A DNA stretch of 64,000 bases from Clostridium lentum. Lineage in GTDB: Bacteria; Bacillota; Clostridia; Clostridiales; Clostridiaceae. Location of the stretch: positions 6,405 to 70,404 of the forward strand of contig NZ_JACOOQ010000018.1 in assembly GCF_014287815.1 (NCBI RefSeq), read 5' to 3'. This document shows positions 25,978-34,362 of the stretch, piece by piece. A model generated the notes under the pieces. That model was given only the letters and a program-made list of their open reading frames with translations. It had not been told where the DNA came from and made no database searches. Within the stretch, counting starts at the first letter, position 1, and each line of letters begins with the position of its first letter. A program made the translations under genes and the position numbers.

Positions 25978-26319
25978 TTATTCCACCTCCATAGTATCAA
26001 TATAAAATTCTCTACCTTTTACTATTTTATAATCAGATTTACCACAACTTGGACAAACATATTGCTTATTTATAAACTTTCCTTCAAATCCACAATTATG
26101 GCACTTAATCATTACCTTTTCATAAGCAATTGATATTTCTGCATCTTCAGCTAAAGTTCCTTTAGCAGCAATATTAAAATAATATGATATACAATTTGGC
26201 ATAAGACCTGTAAGCTCTCCTACTACTATATTTATCTTCTTTATTTTTTCTATATTGTGTTTTTTTCCTTCATCTAAACATATTTTTAAAATTCCTTCAG
26301 TTACTGACAATTCATGCAT
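25978..26319 (-). CDS. hypA: Hydrogenase nickel metallochaperone HypA
   Basis: A 113-residue protein. It starts MHELSVTEG, with the nickel-binding N-terminal His2. The zinc site is formed by CHNCGFEGKF and CPSCGKSDY (two CXXC pairs). It hands nickel to HypB and the hydrogenase. It lies four bases after mbhL, so maturation proteins are made with their target. No hypC, D, E or F is in the window. Confidence 0.96.
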   Translation of the reverse strand: MHELSVTEGILKICLDEGKKHNIEKIKKINIVVGELTGLMPNCISYYFNIAAKGTLAEDAEISIAYEKVMIKCHNCGFEGKFINKQYVCPSCGKSDYKIVKGREFYIDTMEVE

Positions 26320-26323
26320 AATA

Positions 26324-27406
26324 TCACCTATCTAAACATGAGAAACATGGATCTATACTAGCTACAATAAGACCTGCATCAGCAATGGTGTTATCTTTAA
26401 GCATCACAGGCACTGTGGCTGCATTTTTAAAGGTTGGTACATGAATATTAACTCGACTATTAGTCTGTCCACCATTAGAAACTACAAAATACGATACTTC
26501 TCCCCTTGGTGCTTCTGTTACTGCTAATGATTCTCCCTTAGGCACTCTAGGAATTTTATTTCCTAAGTTTATAGGTCCATCTGGCATATTTTTTACTGCC
26601 TGCTTGATTATTTTAAAGCTTTCTTCAATTTCCACAAGCCTTACTACAGCTCTTGAAAATACATCTCCATCTTCTGCTAATGCTACCTTAAAATCAAAAT
26701 CTTCATAGCTGTTATAAGGCATAGTTTTTCTTACATCAAAATTTACATTAGATGCTCTACCATGTGGTCCACAAGCTCCATAAATTAAAGCATCTTCATG
26801 AGTCAGTATACCAACTCCTTTTGTCCTTGCAGCTATGCTGCTATCACTGTCATATATATCATATATACCTTTAAACTCTTCCTCAGTTTCCTTAATGACT
26901 TTTAATAATTCATTAAATTGTTCTTTACTTATATCTCTTCTGGCCCCTCCTATTATATTCATAGCGTAATTAACTCTATTACCTGTGATTATTTCCAACA
27001 TTTCCATTATTCTTTCTCTAGTTGCAAAACATTTCATGAATAATGAATCAAAAGCTATGAGATGTGCTGCAAGTCCAAGCCATAAAAAATGAGAATGAAT
27101 TCTTTCTAGTTCACTGATGATAATCCTTATATACTGTCCTCTCTTAGGAACTTCCAGACCAGCTATATCTTCTACGGCTAAGCAATATGTCATGGCATGT
27201 GAATGTGAGCAAATTCCACACACCCTTTCCACCAAAGTTATTGTTTGAATATAATTCCTTACTTCTGTTAGTTTTTCAATTCCTCTATGGTTATATCCAA
27301 TAAAGACTTCTGCTTTCTTTATAAGCTCACCTTCTGTGTAGAGCTTCACATGAACCGGCTCTTCAAGAGATGGATGATATGGTCCTAATGGTAAAACATA
27401 ACTCAA
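26324..27406 (-). CDS. mbhL: [NiFe] hydrogenase large subunit, group 4 energy-converting type (MbhL/NuoD-like)
   Basis: A 360-residue catalytic subunit. The N-terminal nickel motif is RVCGICSHSH (C63, C66) and the C-terminal one DPCFSCLDR (C354, C357); all four cysteines that hold the Ni-Fe centre are present, which separates it from the cysteine-poor Mbs and complex I relatives. The protein stops at the arginine after the last motif, so no C-terminal peptide remains to be cleaved. GPHGRASNVNFDVRK and the start YVLPLGPYHPSLEEP are family text. It reduces protons to H2 with electrons from ferredoxin. Confidence 0.96.
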   Translation of the reverse strand: MSYVLPLGPYHPSLEEPVHVKLYTEGELIKKAEVFIGYNHRGIEKLTEVRNYIQTITLVERVCGICSHSHAMTYCLAVEDIAGLEVPKRGQYIRIIISELERIHSHFLWLGLAAHLIAFDSLFMKCFATRERIMEMLEIITGNRVNYAMNIIGGARRDISKEQFNELLKVIKETEEEFKGIYDIYDSDSSIAARTKGVGILTHEDALIYGACGPHGRASNVNFDVRKTMPYNSYEDFDFKVALAEDGDVFSRAVVRLVEIEESFKIIKQAVKNMPDGPINLGNKIPRVPKGESLAVTEAPRGEVSYFVVSNGGQTNSRVNIHVPTFKNAATVPVMLKDNTIADAGLIVASIDPCFSCLDR

Positions 27407-27417
27407 ATCAATACCTC

Positions 27418-27795
27418 CTAACTATCCTTTAATTTTTTAAGTTCATTTAAAGGCAATACTAATATTTTTCCTTCTCCATTTTTAAATTCATCTGGCAAAA
27501 ATAATCTTCCACTTCTTTTAAGCCCAATAAACTTTACTGGCATCATCTCTTCTATTTCCTCTTCAAACCAAGCAGCTCCTATATATATGCTTGTAGCTGT
27601 AGGTATTTCTCTTTGATCTTCCAATTTAAGAATTTCCCTAACTTCATCATGCTCAATAGTATAAATCACCATCATCTGTCCCTCTTCATTTATATATCCA
27701 TTGATACATACAAGCCGCCCACCACTTTTTATATTTGTTTCCAGTTCATTTAATAACTTATCTTTTTCTATTGCTCTTTTAATTATTTTTCCCAT
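27418..27795 (-). CDS. mbhK: Hydrogenase accessory subunit (MbhK/NuoC-like)
   Basis: A 125-residue protein corresponding to the 30-kDa NuoC subunit. The signature is PTATSIYIGAAWFEEEIEEM followed by GLKRSGRLFLPDEF. It packs against the large subunit in Mbh and complex I. It is the first gene of the 15-gene operon, with AAGGAGG five bases upstream of the ATG, and is divergent from an unknown gene across 280 bases. Confidence 0.92.
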   Translation of the reverse strand: MGKIIKRAIEKDKLLNELETNIKSGGRLVCINGYINEEGQMMVIYTIEHDEVREILKLEDQREIPTATSIYIGAAWFEEEIEEMMPVKFIGLKRSGRLFLPDEFKNGEGKILVLPLNELKKLKDS

Positions 27796-27831
27796 AAGAC
27801 CTCCTTAAAAATTTCACTTTGGAAATATTTG

Positions 27832-27852
27832 TAATTATACTATAATTATACT
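27832..27852 (-). promoter_or_regulatory. Promoter region of the mbh operon with tandem AGTATAATTA repeats
   Basis: On the minus strand AGTATAATTA occurs twice in a row with an 11-base period (27843-27852 and 27832-27841), giving two overlapping TATAAT -10 candidates 40-50 bases before mbhK. No good -35 is obvious at 17 bp (TTGTTA lies 19 bp from the first). Confidence 0.4.
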
Positions 27853-28077
27853 TTATTTATATCCATATTTAACAATAAATTCTTATATATTCATAAGTTT
27901 ATTTATGAAGTTTTCTTTCATTTTTGTTTATCAAAGTACCTTTATATGATATAATCAACTTAAATAATTTAAATTTGTAAAGCTTATACATGATTAACTC
28001 AACATAATACTCAGCCTTGAGTCAGGGTTATTTCATTGAATAAATATATTATATTTATAGTAAAAGGAGTTTTTTGA

Positions 28078-28494
28078 ATGGGTTTCAAAGATAAAATGAC
28101 TAAATACTACTCAGATGCTTATATGGAAAAATACGGAGATAGAATGACAAGTGTAGCTGGAACAATTTTATCAGTTAAAACTGAAGTTAAAAGCATTCTA
28201 GGAATTTTTAATAAATTACATGTATTTTTAGTTGTTAAACCTGAAGTTGGTAAACAAGTTGTAAAATGTGAATATAAACAGAATAAATGGTTTAAAAAGC
28301 CTCAATTTATTGATGTAAATCAAGGTCATAAAGTTATTATAATGGGATTAAAAGGTATTAAAGGAAAAGCTAACTCAGAAAATATTCTTGTTTCTAATAT
28401 AGCAAACTTAACAACAAAAAAAGACCTTCATCCTTTTGATCATAGCCAAATAAAGAAAGCTAGACAACAATCTACTAAGATGATGAGAAGATAA
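28078..28494 (+). CDS. Conserved-looking hypothetical protein, 138 residues
   Basis: A basic, soluble protein with no membrane segment. Visible features: an amphipathic start (GFKDKMTKYYSDAYMEKYGD), a beta-rich middle with a possible small barrel (VAGTILSVKTEVKSILGIFN, KVIIMGLKGIKGKAN) and a lysine/arginine-rich end. I recognise no family. A TATAAT at 27950-27955 and AAAGGAG before the ATG support expression; a terminator follows. It is divergent from the mbh operon but there is no evidence of a link. Confidence 0.72.
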   Translation: MGFKDKMTKYYSDAYMEKYGDRMTSVAGTILSVKTEVKSILGIFNKLHVFLVVKPEVGKQVVKCEYKQNKWFKKPQFIDVNQGHKVIIMGLKGIKGKANSENILVSNIANLTTKKDLHPFDHSQIKKARQQSTKMMRR

Positions 28495-28530
28495 AAAAGC
28501 ACTACAATAAAAATGGTGATTATAAAATAG

Positions 28531-28568
28531 AAAATACTGTATCAAATGTTAAGTTGATACAGTATTTT
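28531..28568. terminator. Bidirectional rho-independent terminator
   Basis: A perfect 15-bp stem (AAAATACTGTATCAA with TTGATACAGTATTTT) between two convergent small genes. Confidence 0.87.
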
Positions 28569-28577
28569 TAACTTTAC

Positions 28578-28919
28578 TTATAAAATTTGCCCTCTACTTC
28601 TCTTATTAATATAATTTACAGCTCTCATTTTGAATCTTTCACTTTCACCTAATTTATAAAAATTCTTTAAATCCATTGTCAAGAATAAAGTATCTAAAGC
28701 TAAATAATTTAAATCTCTTAAATTATCAATATCTTTTTCTTCCACTTCTACCTTATCACATCTTAACTTTAACTCTTCAAATAATTCACTATACTTTTCA
28801 AGATTATTCATAATTATATCATCATAATTTGCAATATCACTTTCCATAACCATTTGAATAAACTTCACGTATTCCTTATTTAATTCATTATATTCTTCGT
28901 ATGTTTTTACTAGTTCCAT
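28578..28919 (-). CDS. Hypothetical helical protein, 113 residues
   Basis: An acidic, almost fully helical protein (YEEYNELNKEYVKFIQMVME, LRDLNYLALDTLFLTMDLKN) with no membrane segment or known motif. Its last residues are basic. AAAGAGGGA lies upstream of the ATG. It is convergent with the gene at 28078. I do not recognise it. Confidence 0.65.
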   Translation of the reverse strand: MELVKTYEEYNELNKEYVKFIQMVMESDIANYDDIIMNNLEKYSELFEELKLRCDKVEVEEKDIDNLRDLNYLALDTLFLTMDLKNFYKLGESERFKMRAVNYINKRSRGQIL

Positions 28920-29100
28920 TCCTATCCCTCTTTTTAATGTATTTTATCTATTATTATACACATAAAAAATTATTATTAAAATTAATTTTATCTGCATATA
29001 TTTATATAAACTTTTATGGCTACGTAAAGGCTTACTACTTTTATGTAAAATTTTTCTTCCTCTTCTTCATGATGAGGTATCTTTTTAAAGGAGTTTTTTT

Positions 29101-30774
29101 ATGAAATATAATGGAGCAGAAATATTAGTAAAACTTTTAGAAAAACAAGGGGTAGAATATATAGCTGGAATTCCTGGCGGTTTTAATTTACCTATATATG
29201 ATGCACTATATAATAGCAATATTAAACATATATTATCTAGACATGAACAAGGTGCTGGCTTCATTGCTCAAGGTATTTCCAGATCTTCCAATAAGATAGG
29301 TGTATGCCTTGCTACTTCTGGTCCTGGTGCCACTAACCTCCTTACTGCTATAGCTGATGCCAAGCTAGATTCTATACCTATGGTTGCCATCACTGGACAA
29401 GTTCCTTATTCAGCCATCGGTACTGATGCTTTTCAGGAAGTTGATGCTTATGGACTTACTATTCCTATTACCAAGCATAATTTTATAATAAGAAAAATTG
29501 AAGACATATTTTATGTTGTTCCAGAAGCTTTTAAAATTGCTACGGAAGGTCGACCTGGCCCTGTTTTAATAGATTTTCCGAAAAATATTCAAAGCGAAGT
29601 GATTGAGTTTAAGAAATTTCCTTCTATAGAAGAAAATAAAGTGGATATAGATATACCTAATACCAATGCTTTATCATATATTGGAACACAAATTAATAAA
29701 GCCAAAAGACCAATTATATATGCAGGTGGCGGAATTATAAGTTCTAATTCCTCAAAATATCTTTATGACTTAGCTAAGAAAAATAATATTCCTGTAGCAT
29801 TAACATTGATGGGCCTTGGAGCATTCTCTGCTGATGATGAATTATATTTAGGAATGCTAGGTATGCACGGCTGTCCATTTACTAATATTTTAATAAATGA
29901 AGCAGACCTAATATTAGCTTTTGGGGTAAGATTTGATGACAGAGCCACTGGCGATATAAAAAAATTCTGCCCTAAGGCATCAATTATTCATGTAGATATT
30001 GATGAATCGGAAATAAATAAAGTTAAAAATAGTAGTATATCTATGAATTGCTCCATTAATTCATTTTTAAAAGCAATTATTGGCTACATAGATGAAAATC
30101 CTAGAACTAGCTGGATACAACGTATTAATTGCTTTAAAAATAAATATCCATTACCTTCATATGATGACCCTATGCATCCTGCTAATATCATTTCTTTTGT
30201 AGCTGATAAAATACCTGATGATTCTATTATAGTAACAGATGTGGGACAACATCAAATGTGGACTGCTCAAAGATATCCATTTAAATATCCAAAAACACTA
30301 TTAACTTCCGGTGGACTAGGTACCATGGGCTTTGCCCTCCCGGCAGCTATAGGAGCATCTCTATATAATCCTCAAAAGCTCATTGTTTCCTTTAGTGGAG
30401 ATGGGTCCATACTTATGAATATTCAAGAATTAGCCACATTAGCAGAAACAAAATCTAATATAAAACTATTAATTATCAATAATCATCATCTTGGATTAGT
30501 TCGTCAACAACAAAACTTATTTTATCATAAACACTATATTGCTTCTGAATTTATCTTCAATCCAAATTTTAAAACCATTGCTGAAGGCTTTGGCATCAAA
30601 GGTTATGATTTAAGTAATGAAAGTGATCCACTTGAAAAACTCACAGCTTTGCTCACTGAAATTGGACCTGCTGTTATTAATATTCCAATTAATGATGATG
30701 AAAATATTTATCCTATGGTTCCACCTGGTGCTGCCAATACTGAAATGATAGGAGGTATACCTATAAATGATTAA
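29101..30774 (+). CDS. ilvB: Acetolactate synthase large subunit
   Basis: A 557-residue thiamine diphosphate enzyme. The catalytic glutamate is E49 in RHEQGAGFIAQGI; the FAD/PP-half text includes TSGPGATNLLTAIADAKLDS and VTGQVP-like ITGQVPYSAIG; the cofactor motif is FSGDGSILMN ending in IINN. Full length for the family. It condenses two pyruvates to acetolactate for valine and leucine (or pyruvate with 2-oxobutyrate for isoleucine). The ilvN-type regulatory subunit overlaps its end by eight bases, which indicates the anabolic enzyme. No other ilv or leu gene is in the window. Confidence 0.95.
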   Translation: MKYNGAEILVKLLEKQGVEYIAGIPGGFNLPIYDALYNSNIKHILSRHEQGAGFIAQGISRSSNKIGVCLATSGPGATNLLTAIADAKLDSIPMVAITGQVPYSAIGTDAFQEVDAYGLTIPITKHNFIIRKIEDIFYVVPEAFKIATEGRPGPVLIDFPKNIQSEVIEFKKFPSIEENKVDIDIPNTNALSYIGTQINKAKRPIIYAGGGIISSNSSKYLYDLAKKNNIPVALTLMGLGAFSADDELYLGMLGMHGCPFTNILINEADLILAFGVRFDDRATGDIKKFCPKASIIHVDIDESEINKVKNSSISMNCSINSFLKAIIGYIDENPRTSWIQRINCFKNKYPLPSYDDPMHPANIISFVADKIPDDSIIVTDVGQHQMWTAQRYPFKYPKTLLTSGGLGTMGFALPAAIGASLYNPQKLIVSFSGDGSILMNIQELATLAETKSNIKLLIINNHHLGLVRQQQNLFYHKHYIASEFIFNPNFKTIAEGFGIKGYDLSNESDPLEKLTALLTEIGPAVINIPINDDENIYPMVPPGAANTEMIGGIPIND

Positions 30775-31060
30775 TACTGATTTTTATCTTATTGAACTTC
30801 ATGTTAGGAATCATCCTGGAGTAATGAGTCATATTACAAATCTTTTTGCCAGAAGAGGATTTAATCTTGAAGGAATATTATGTGGAGAAGTTGGTGATGG
30901 AAAGACTAGCAAGATATATCTACTTGTAAAAAATGATTTATATCTAGATCAAGTTATAAAGCAGCTGCAAAAATTATATGACGTATTAGATGTATCGCTA
31001 CATCAAGATTATAACCATTCAGTTTTTAAATCCTTATCAATTCTTTTAAATTTAAAATAA
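30767..31060 (+). CDS. ilvN: Acetolactate synthase small (regulatory) subunit, short IlvN type
   Basis: A 97-residue protein with a single ACT domain: LIELHVRNHPGVMSHITNLF then RRGFNLEGILCG. It is as short as E. coli IlvN and lacks the second domain of the longer IlvH type. The family gives feedback control by valine and activates the large subunit. Translation is coupled to ilvB by an eight-base overlap. Confidence 0.9.
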   Translation: MINTDFYLIELHVRNHPGVMSHITNLFARRGFNLEGILCGEVGDGKTSKIYLLVKNDLYLDQVIKQLQKLYDVLDVSLHQDYNHSVFKSLSILLNLK

Positions 31061-31112
31061 ATTCATAAAAAATATTTTTTAGTATACACTAGATTAATAT
31101 TCAAAAAAATAT

Positions 31113-31148
31113 AAAAAATCCTTAAGAGAATTGCCTTTTAAGGATTTT
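31113..31148. terminator. Bidirectional rho-independent terminator
   Basis: AAAATCCTTAA and TTAAGGATTTT pair between the convergent ilvN and malic enzyme genes. Confidence 0.82.
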
Positions 31149-31161
31149 ATTATTCATTAAA

Positions 31162-32316
31162 TTATTTATATGCTGCTTTTGAAACTGATGCTGAAACAGC
31201 CTTTACTACTCTTTTATCGAAAGCATTAGGAATAATATACTCTTCACTTAATTCTTCATCAGTAACAATTGAAGCAATAGCTTTTGCTGCTGCTATCTTC
31301 ATTTCTTCAGTAATATCTTTAGCTCTCACATCTAAAGCCCCTCTAAATATTCCTGGAAATACAAGCACATTATTAATTTGATTTGGAAAGTCTGATCTAC
31401 CAGTTGCTATAACTCTAGCATTACCTTTTTTAGCTTCATCAGGCATAATTTCAGGCACTGGGTTTGCCATGGCAAAAACAATTGCATCATTGGCCATAGT
31501 ACTAACCATTTCTGCTGATACAATATTAGGGGCAGACACTCCTATAAATATATCTTTGCCCTTAATAATTTCTTGCAAGCTTCCTCTTTCATCATACTTA
31601 TTAGTCTTTTCTGCCATAATAGTTTGTTCTGGATTCATCCATTGCTCTCCTACAGCTAAAGCTCCTTTCATATCTACTAAAACCACATTGCCAATACCTA
31701 CTTCCAACAAAAGTTTGCATATTGATATTCCAGCTGAACCAGCTCCATTTATTACAACATTAGCTTCATTTATTGATTTATTAACTAGCTTTAAAGCGTT
31801 AATTATTCCTGCTAAAACCACAATGGCAGTTCCATGCTGATCATCATGGAATACTGGTATATCAAGCTCTTTCTTTAATATTCTTTCAATCTCAAAACAT
31901 CTTGGAGCAGATATATCCTCTAAATTAATTCCTCCAAAAGTTGGTGCTAAATATTTTACTGTCTTAACTATTTCATTAACATCTTTTGTTGCTAAACATA
32001 TTGGAAAAGCATCAATATCAGCAAATTCTTTAAATAGTATTGCCTTTCCTTCCATAACGGGCATAGCAGCTTCAGGTCCAATATCTCCTAGTCCTAATAC
32101 TGCACTACCATCAGATACTACCGCCACAAGATTTCCTTTTGCTGTATACTTATAAACATCTTCTTTATTTTCACTAATCCTTCTACAAGGTTCTGCTACA
32201 CCAGGAGTATAGGCTACACTTAAATCTTCCCTGTTCTCAACCTTTACCTTTGAAACTACTTGAATTTTTCCTTTATTTTTTTCATGTATATCTAAACTCA
32301 ATTTGTTATAGTCCAT
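31162..32316 (-). CDS. Malic enzyme, NAD(P)-dependent
   Basis: A 384-residue protein, the usual length of short bacterial malic enzymes. AYTPGVAEPCRRISEN, GDIGPEAAMPVMEGKAILFK and PVFHDDQHGTAIVVLAGI are the conserved substrate and metal regions; the Rossmann motif is NGAGSAGIS. It converts malate to pyruvate and CO2. The dehydrogenase cofactor cannot be told by eye. It is divergent from aspartate 4-decarboxylase across 225 bases. Confidence 0.94.
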   Translation of the reverse strand: MDYNKLSLDIHEKNKGKIQVVSKVKVENREDLSVAYTPGVAEPCRRISENKEDVYKYTAKGNLVAVVSDGSAVLGLGDIGPEAAMPVMEGKAILFKEFADIDAFPICLATKDVNEIVKTVKYLAPTFGGINLEDISAPRCFEIERILKKELDIPVFHDDQHGTAIVVLAGIINALKLVNKSINEANVVINGAGSAGISICKLLLEVGIGNVVLVDMKGALAVGEQWMNPEQTIMAEKTNKYDERGSLQEIIKGKDIFIGVSAPNIVSAEMVSTMANDAIVFAMANPVPEIMPDEAKKGNARVIATGRSDFPNQINNVLVFPGIFRGALDVRAKDITEEMKIAAAKAIASIVTDEELSEEYIIPNAFDKRVVKAVSASVSKAAYK

Positions 32317-32496
32317 TTTTATCTCTCACTTTTATACTTTTTTATTATTTTTATAATTTTACTAATGATAATTATATCATATTAATAATTTTAATATATA
32401 TTAATAATATGTATATCAATAATTTATTATTTTTTTCTACATTTTATTATCATTTTTTAATTTTGCTCAGTAAATATTTGTGTTTTTAAAAATTAA

Positions 32497-32518
32497 TTGA
32501 TAGAATATACTCTATCAA
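32497..32518. promoter_or_regulatory. Inverted repeat between malic enzyme and aspartate decarboxylase genes
   Basis: TTGATAGA, a six-base gap, TCTATCAA: perfect 8-bp arms, 24 bases before the aspartate decarboxylase start. It could be an operator or a small 5' leader hairpin. Confidence 0.4.
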
Positions 32519-32541
32519 ATTAAAGTTAGGAGATATTGATA

Positions 32542-34146
32542 ATGAATTTACCAAAAGATGAATTACAAAAAATTTATGGTCAAATAAGTCCATTTGAATT
32601 TAAAGATAAATTGATACGTCTGGCACAAGAAAATAATGATGATATTCTTGATGCTGGAAGGGGAAATCCCAACTGGACTGCATCCACACCAAGAGAAGCA
32701 TTTTTTACCTTTGGCCAATTTGCTATAAAAGAGACGCAAAGAACTTGGTGCAAAGATGATTTGGCAGGAATGCCTGAAAAGAAAGGTATTGCTAAAAGAT
32801 TCCAAGAATTTTTAGAAAACTCTCCCCAAACATCTGCTATAAAATTATTAACTAATATTTTAAAATATGGAACTGAAGAAATGAATTTTAATTCAGATGA
32901 ATATATTTTTGAACTTACTGATGGAATTATCGGAGATAATTATCCTGTACCAGACAAAATGCTTATACATATTGAAAAAATAGTACATAATTATTTAATG
33001 AAGGAATTATGCCAAAACAAAGAATTTGAAAGTAATTTTGAAGTATTTGCTGTAGAAGGTGGTACTGCTGCAATGTGTTATATCTTTGATTCATTAGTTG
33101 TAAATAACCTTTTAAAATCTGGTGATACCATTGCTTTAATGACTCCTATATTTACACCTTATTTAGAAATACCTCATTTACCTAACTATAAGTTTAATGT
33201 TATAAATATAAAAGCAAATGAGATAGATGAAAATGGAAATCCAACATGGCAATATACAAAAGAAGAATTAAATAAACTTAAGAATAAAAATATCAAGGTA
33301 TTATTTGTGGTAAACCCAAATAATCCAGCTTCCGTTGCTTTAAGCAGAGACTGCAAAGATAACCTTATTTCTGTAGTTAAAGAACATAATCCTGAGTTAA
33401 TGATAGTTACAGATGATGTATATTGTACATTTGTTGATAACTTCCATTCATTAGTTAGTGAACTACCATATAATACTTTAGGTGTTTATTCATACTCAAA
33501 ATATTTTGGTGTAACTGGCTGGAGATTAGGAACTATCTTTTTAAATGAAAAAAATATATTTAATGACCTTATTAAAAAACTATCACCAGATATGAAAAAT
33601 GAATTAAATGAACGTTACAAACATTTATGCCAAAATCCAACTGAGATTTCATTTATGGATAGATTAGTGGCTGACAGCAGACAAGTTGCCTTAAATCATA
33701 CTGCTGGACTTTCTACACCACAACAAGTACAAATGGCATTTTTCTCACTATTCGCCTTAATAGATAAGGAAAATACTTACAAACAACTTACAAAGGATAT
33801 TTGTAAAAGCAGAAAAAATTTATTATTTAATGGATTAGAACTTGAATATGAGAAAAGCCGCCATGATGCAGCTTATTATACTGAGTTAAACATATTAGAT
33901 ATAGCCTTAATGAAATACGGCAACACTTTTGCTGAACACATAAAAGAAAACTATAGTACCTTTGATTTACTATATGATTTGGCCAAATATCATGGAGTAA
34001 TCTTATTAAATGGTGATGGCTTTGCTTCTTCAAAATGGTCTATAAGAGTGTCTCTGGCTAACTTAAAAGATGAAGCTTATCCAAAAATAGGTATAGCTAT
34101 TAAAAACTTAATTGACAATTTATATAATACATATTTAAATTTATAA
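32542..34146 (+). CDS. aspD: Aspartate 4-decarboxylase (bifunctional aspartate aminotransferase)
   Basis: A 534-residue fold-type I PLP enzyme, longer than ordinary aminotransferases and of typical length for aspartate 4-decarboxylase. DILDAGRGNPNWTASTPREA at the start is family-specific. The PLP lysine lies in YSYSKYFGVTGWRLG, with the pyridine-binding Asp in VTDDVYCTF. It converts aspartate to alanine and CO2. The ATG at 32542 is preferred to a TTG six bases upstream because AGGAG is correctly spaced. An AspT aspartate/alanine exchanger, often the partner, is not in the window. Confidence 0.93.
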   Translation: MNLPKDELQKIYGQISPFEFKDKLIRLAQENNDDILDAGRGNPNWTASTPREAFFTFGQFAIKETQRTWCKDDLAGMPEKKGIAKRFQEFLENSPQTSAIKLLTNILKYGTEEMNFNSDEYIFELTDGIIGDNYPVPDKMLIHIEKIVHNYLMKELCQNKEFESNFEVFAVEGGTAAMCYIFDSLVVNNLLKSGDTIALMTPIFTPYLEIPHLPNYKFNVINIKANEIDENGNPTWQYTKEELNKLKNKNIKVLFVVNPNNPASVALSRDCKDNLISVVKEHNPELMIVTDDVYCTFVDNFHSLVSELPYNTLGVYSYSKYFGVTGWRLGTIFLNEKNIFNDLIKKLSPDMKNELNERYKHLCQNPTEISFMDRLVADSRQVALNHTAGLSTPQQVQMAFFSLFALIDKENTYKQLTKDICKSRKNLLFNGLELEYEKSRHDAAYYTELNILDIALMKYGNTFAEHIKENYSTFDLLYDLAKYHGVILLNGDGFASSKWSIRVSLANLKDEAYPKIGIAIKNLIDNLYNTYLNL

Positions 34147-34150
34147 CAAA

Positions 34151-34182
34151 AGGAGCTGAGGCAAAAAACTTCAGCTCCTAAT
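34151..34182 (+). terminator. Rho-independent terminator of aspartate decarboxylase
   Basis: AGGAGCTGA and TCAGCTCCT form a 9-bp stem directly after the stop codon, followed by AATTATTTT. Confidence 0.78.
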
Positions 34183-34297
34183 TATTTTAAATCTTTTTAT
34201 CGTTGCCAATATAATAGTAATACTGGAATCATTAGCTATCTATTTATATTTTATGCCATTAAAAACTCTCTATCCCCAATTATTATCTAATTAATTT

Positions 34298-34327
34298 GAA
34301 CTTAATACTGATTATTTTCATATTATA
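34298..34327 (+). promoter_or_regulatory. Putative sigma-K promoter of the DNRLRE/coiled-coil gene
   Basis: GAAC (34298-34301), a 17-bp spacer and CATATTATA (34319-34327), a perfect CATANNNTA. It ends 35 bases before the TTG start. The arrangement is the same as before the collagen-like gene at 10018. Confidence 0.55.
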
Positions 34328-34362
34328 AATGTGACTATTAATAATTAGAAAGGATATTAACT

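Noticed and set aside
19092..27795. Complex I or sulfur-reducing Mbs rather than a hydrogenase
   Set aside because: The large subunit has both CXXC nickel motifs, lost in complex I and changed in Mbs, and hypA/hypB lie in the operon.
28901..29104. Hydrophobic Leu/Phe/Tyr-rich frame before ilvB, as a possible attenuator peptide
   Set aside because: No ribosome site, no terminator/antiterminator pair, and residues not enriched in Val/Ile/Leu runs typical of ilv leaders.
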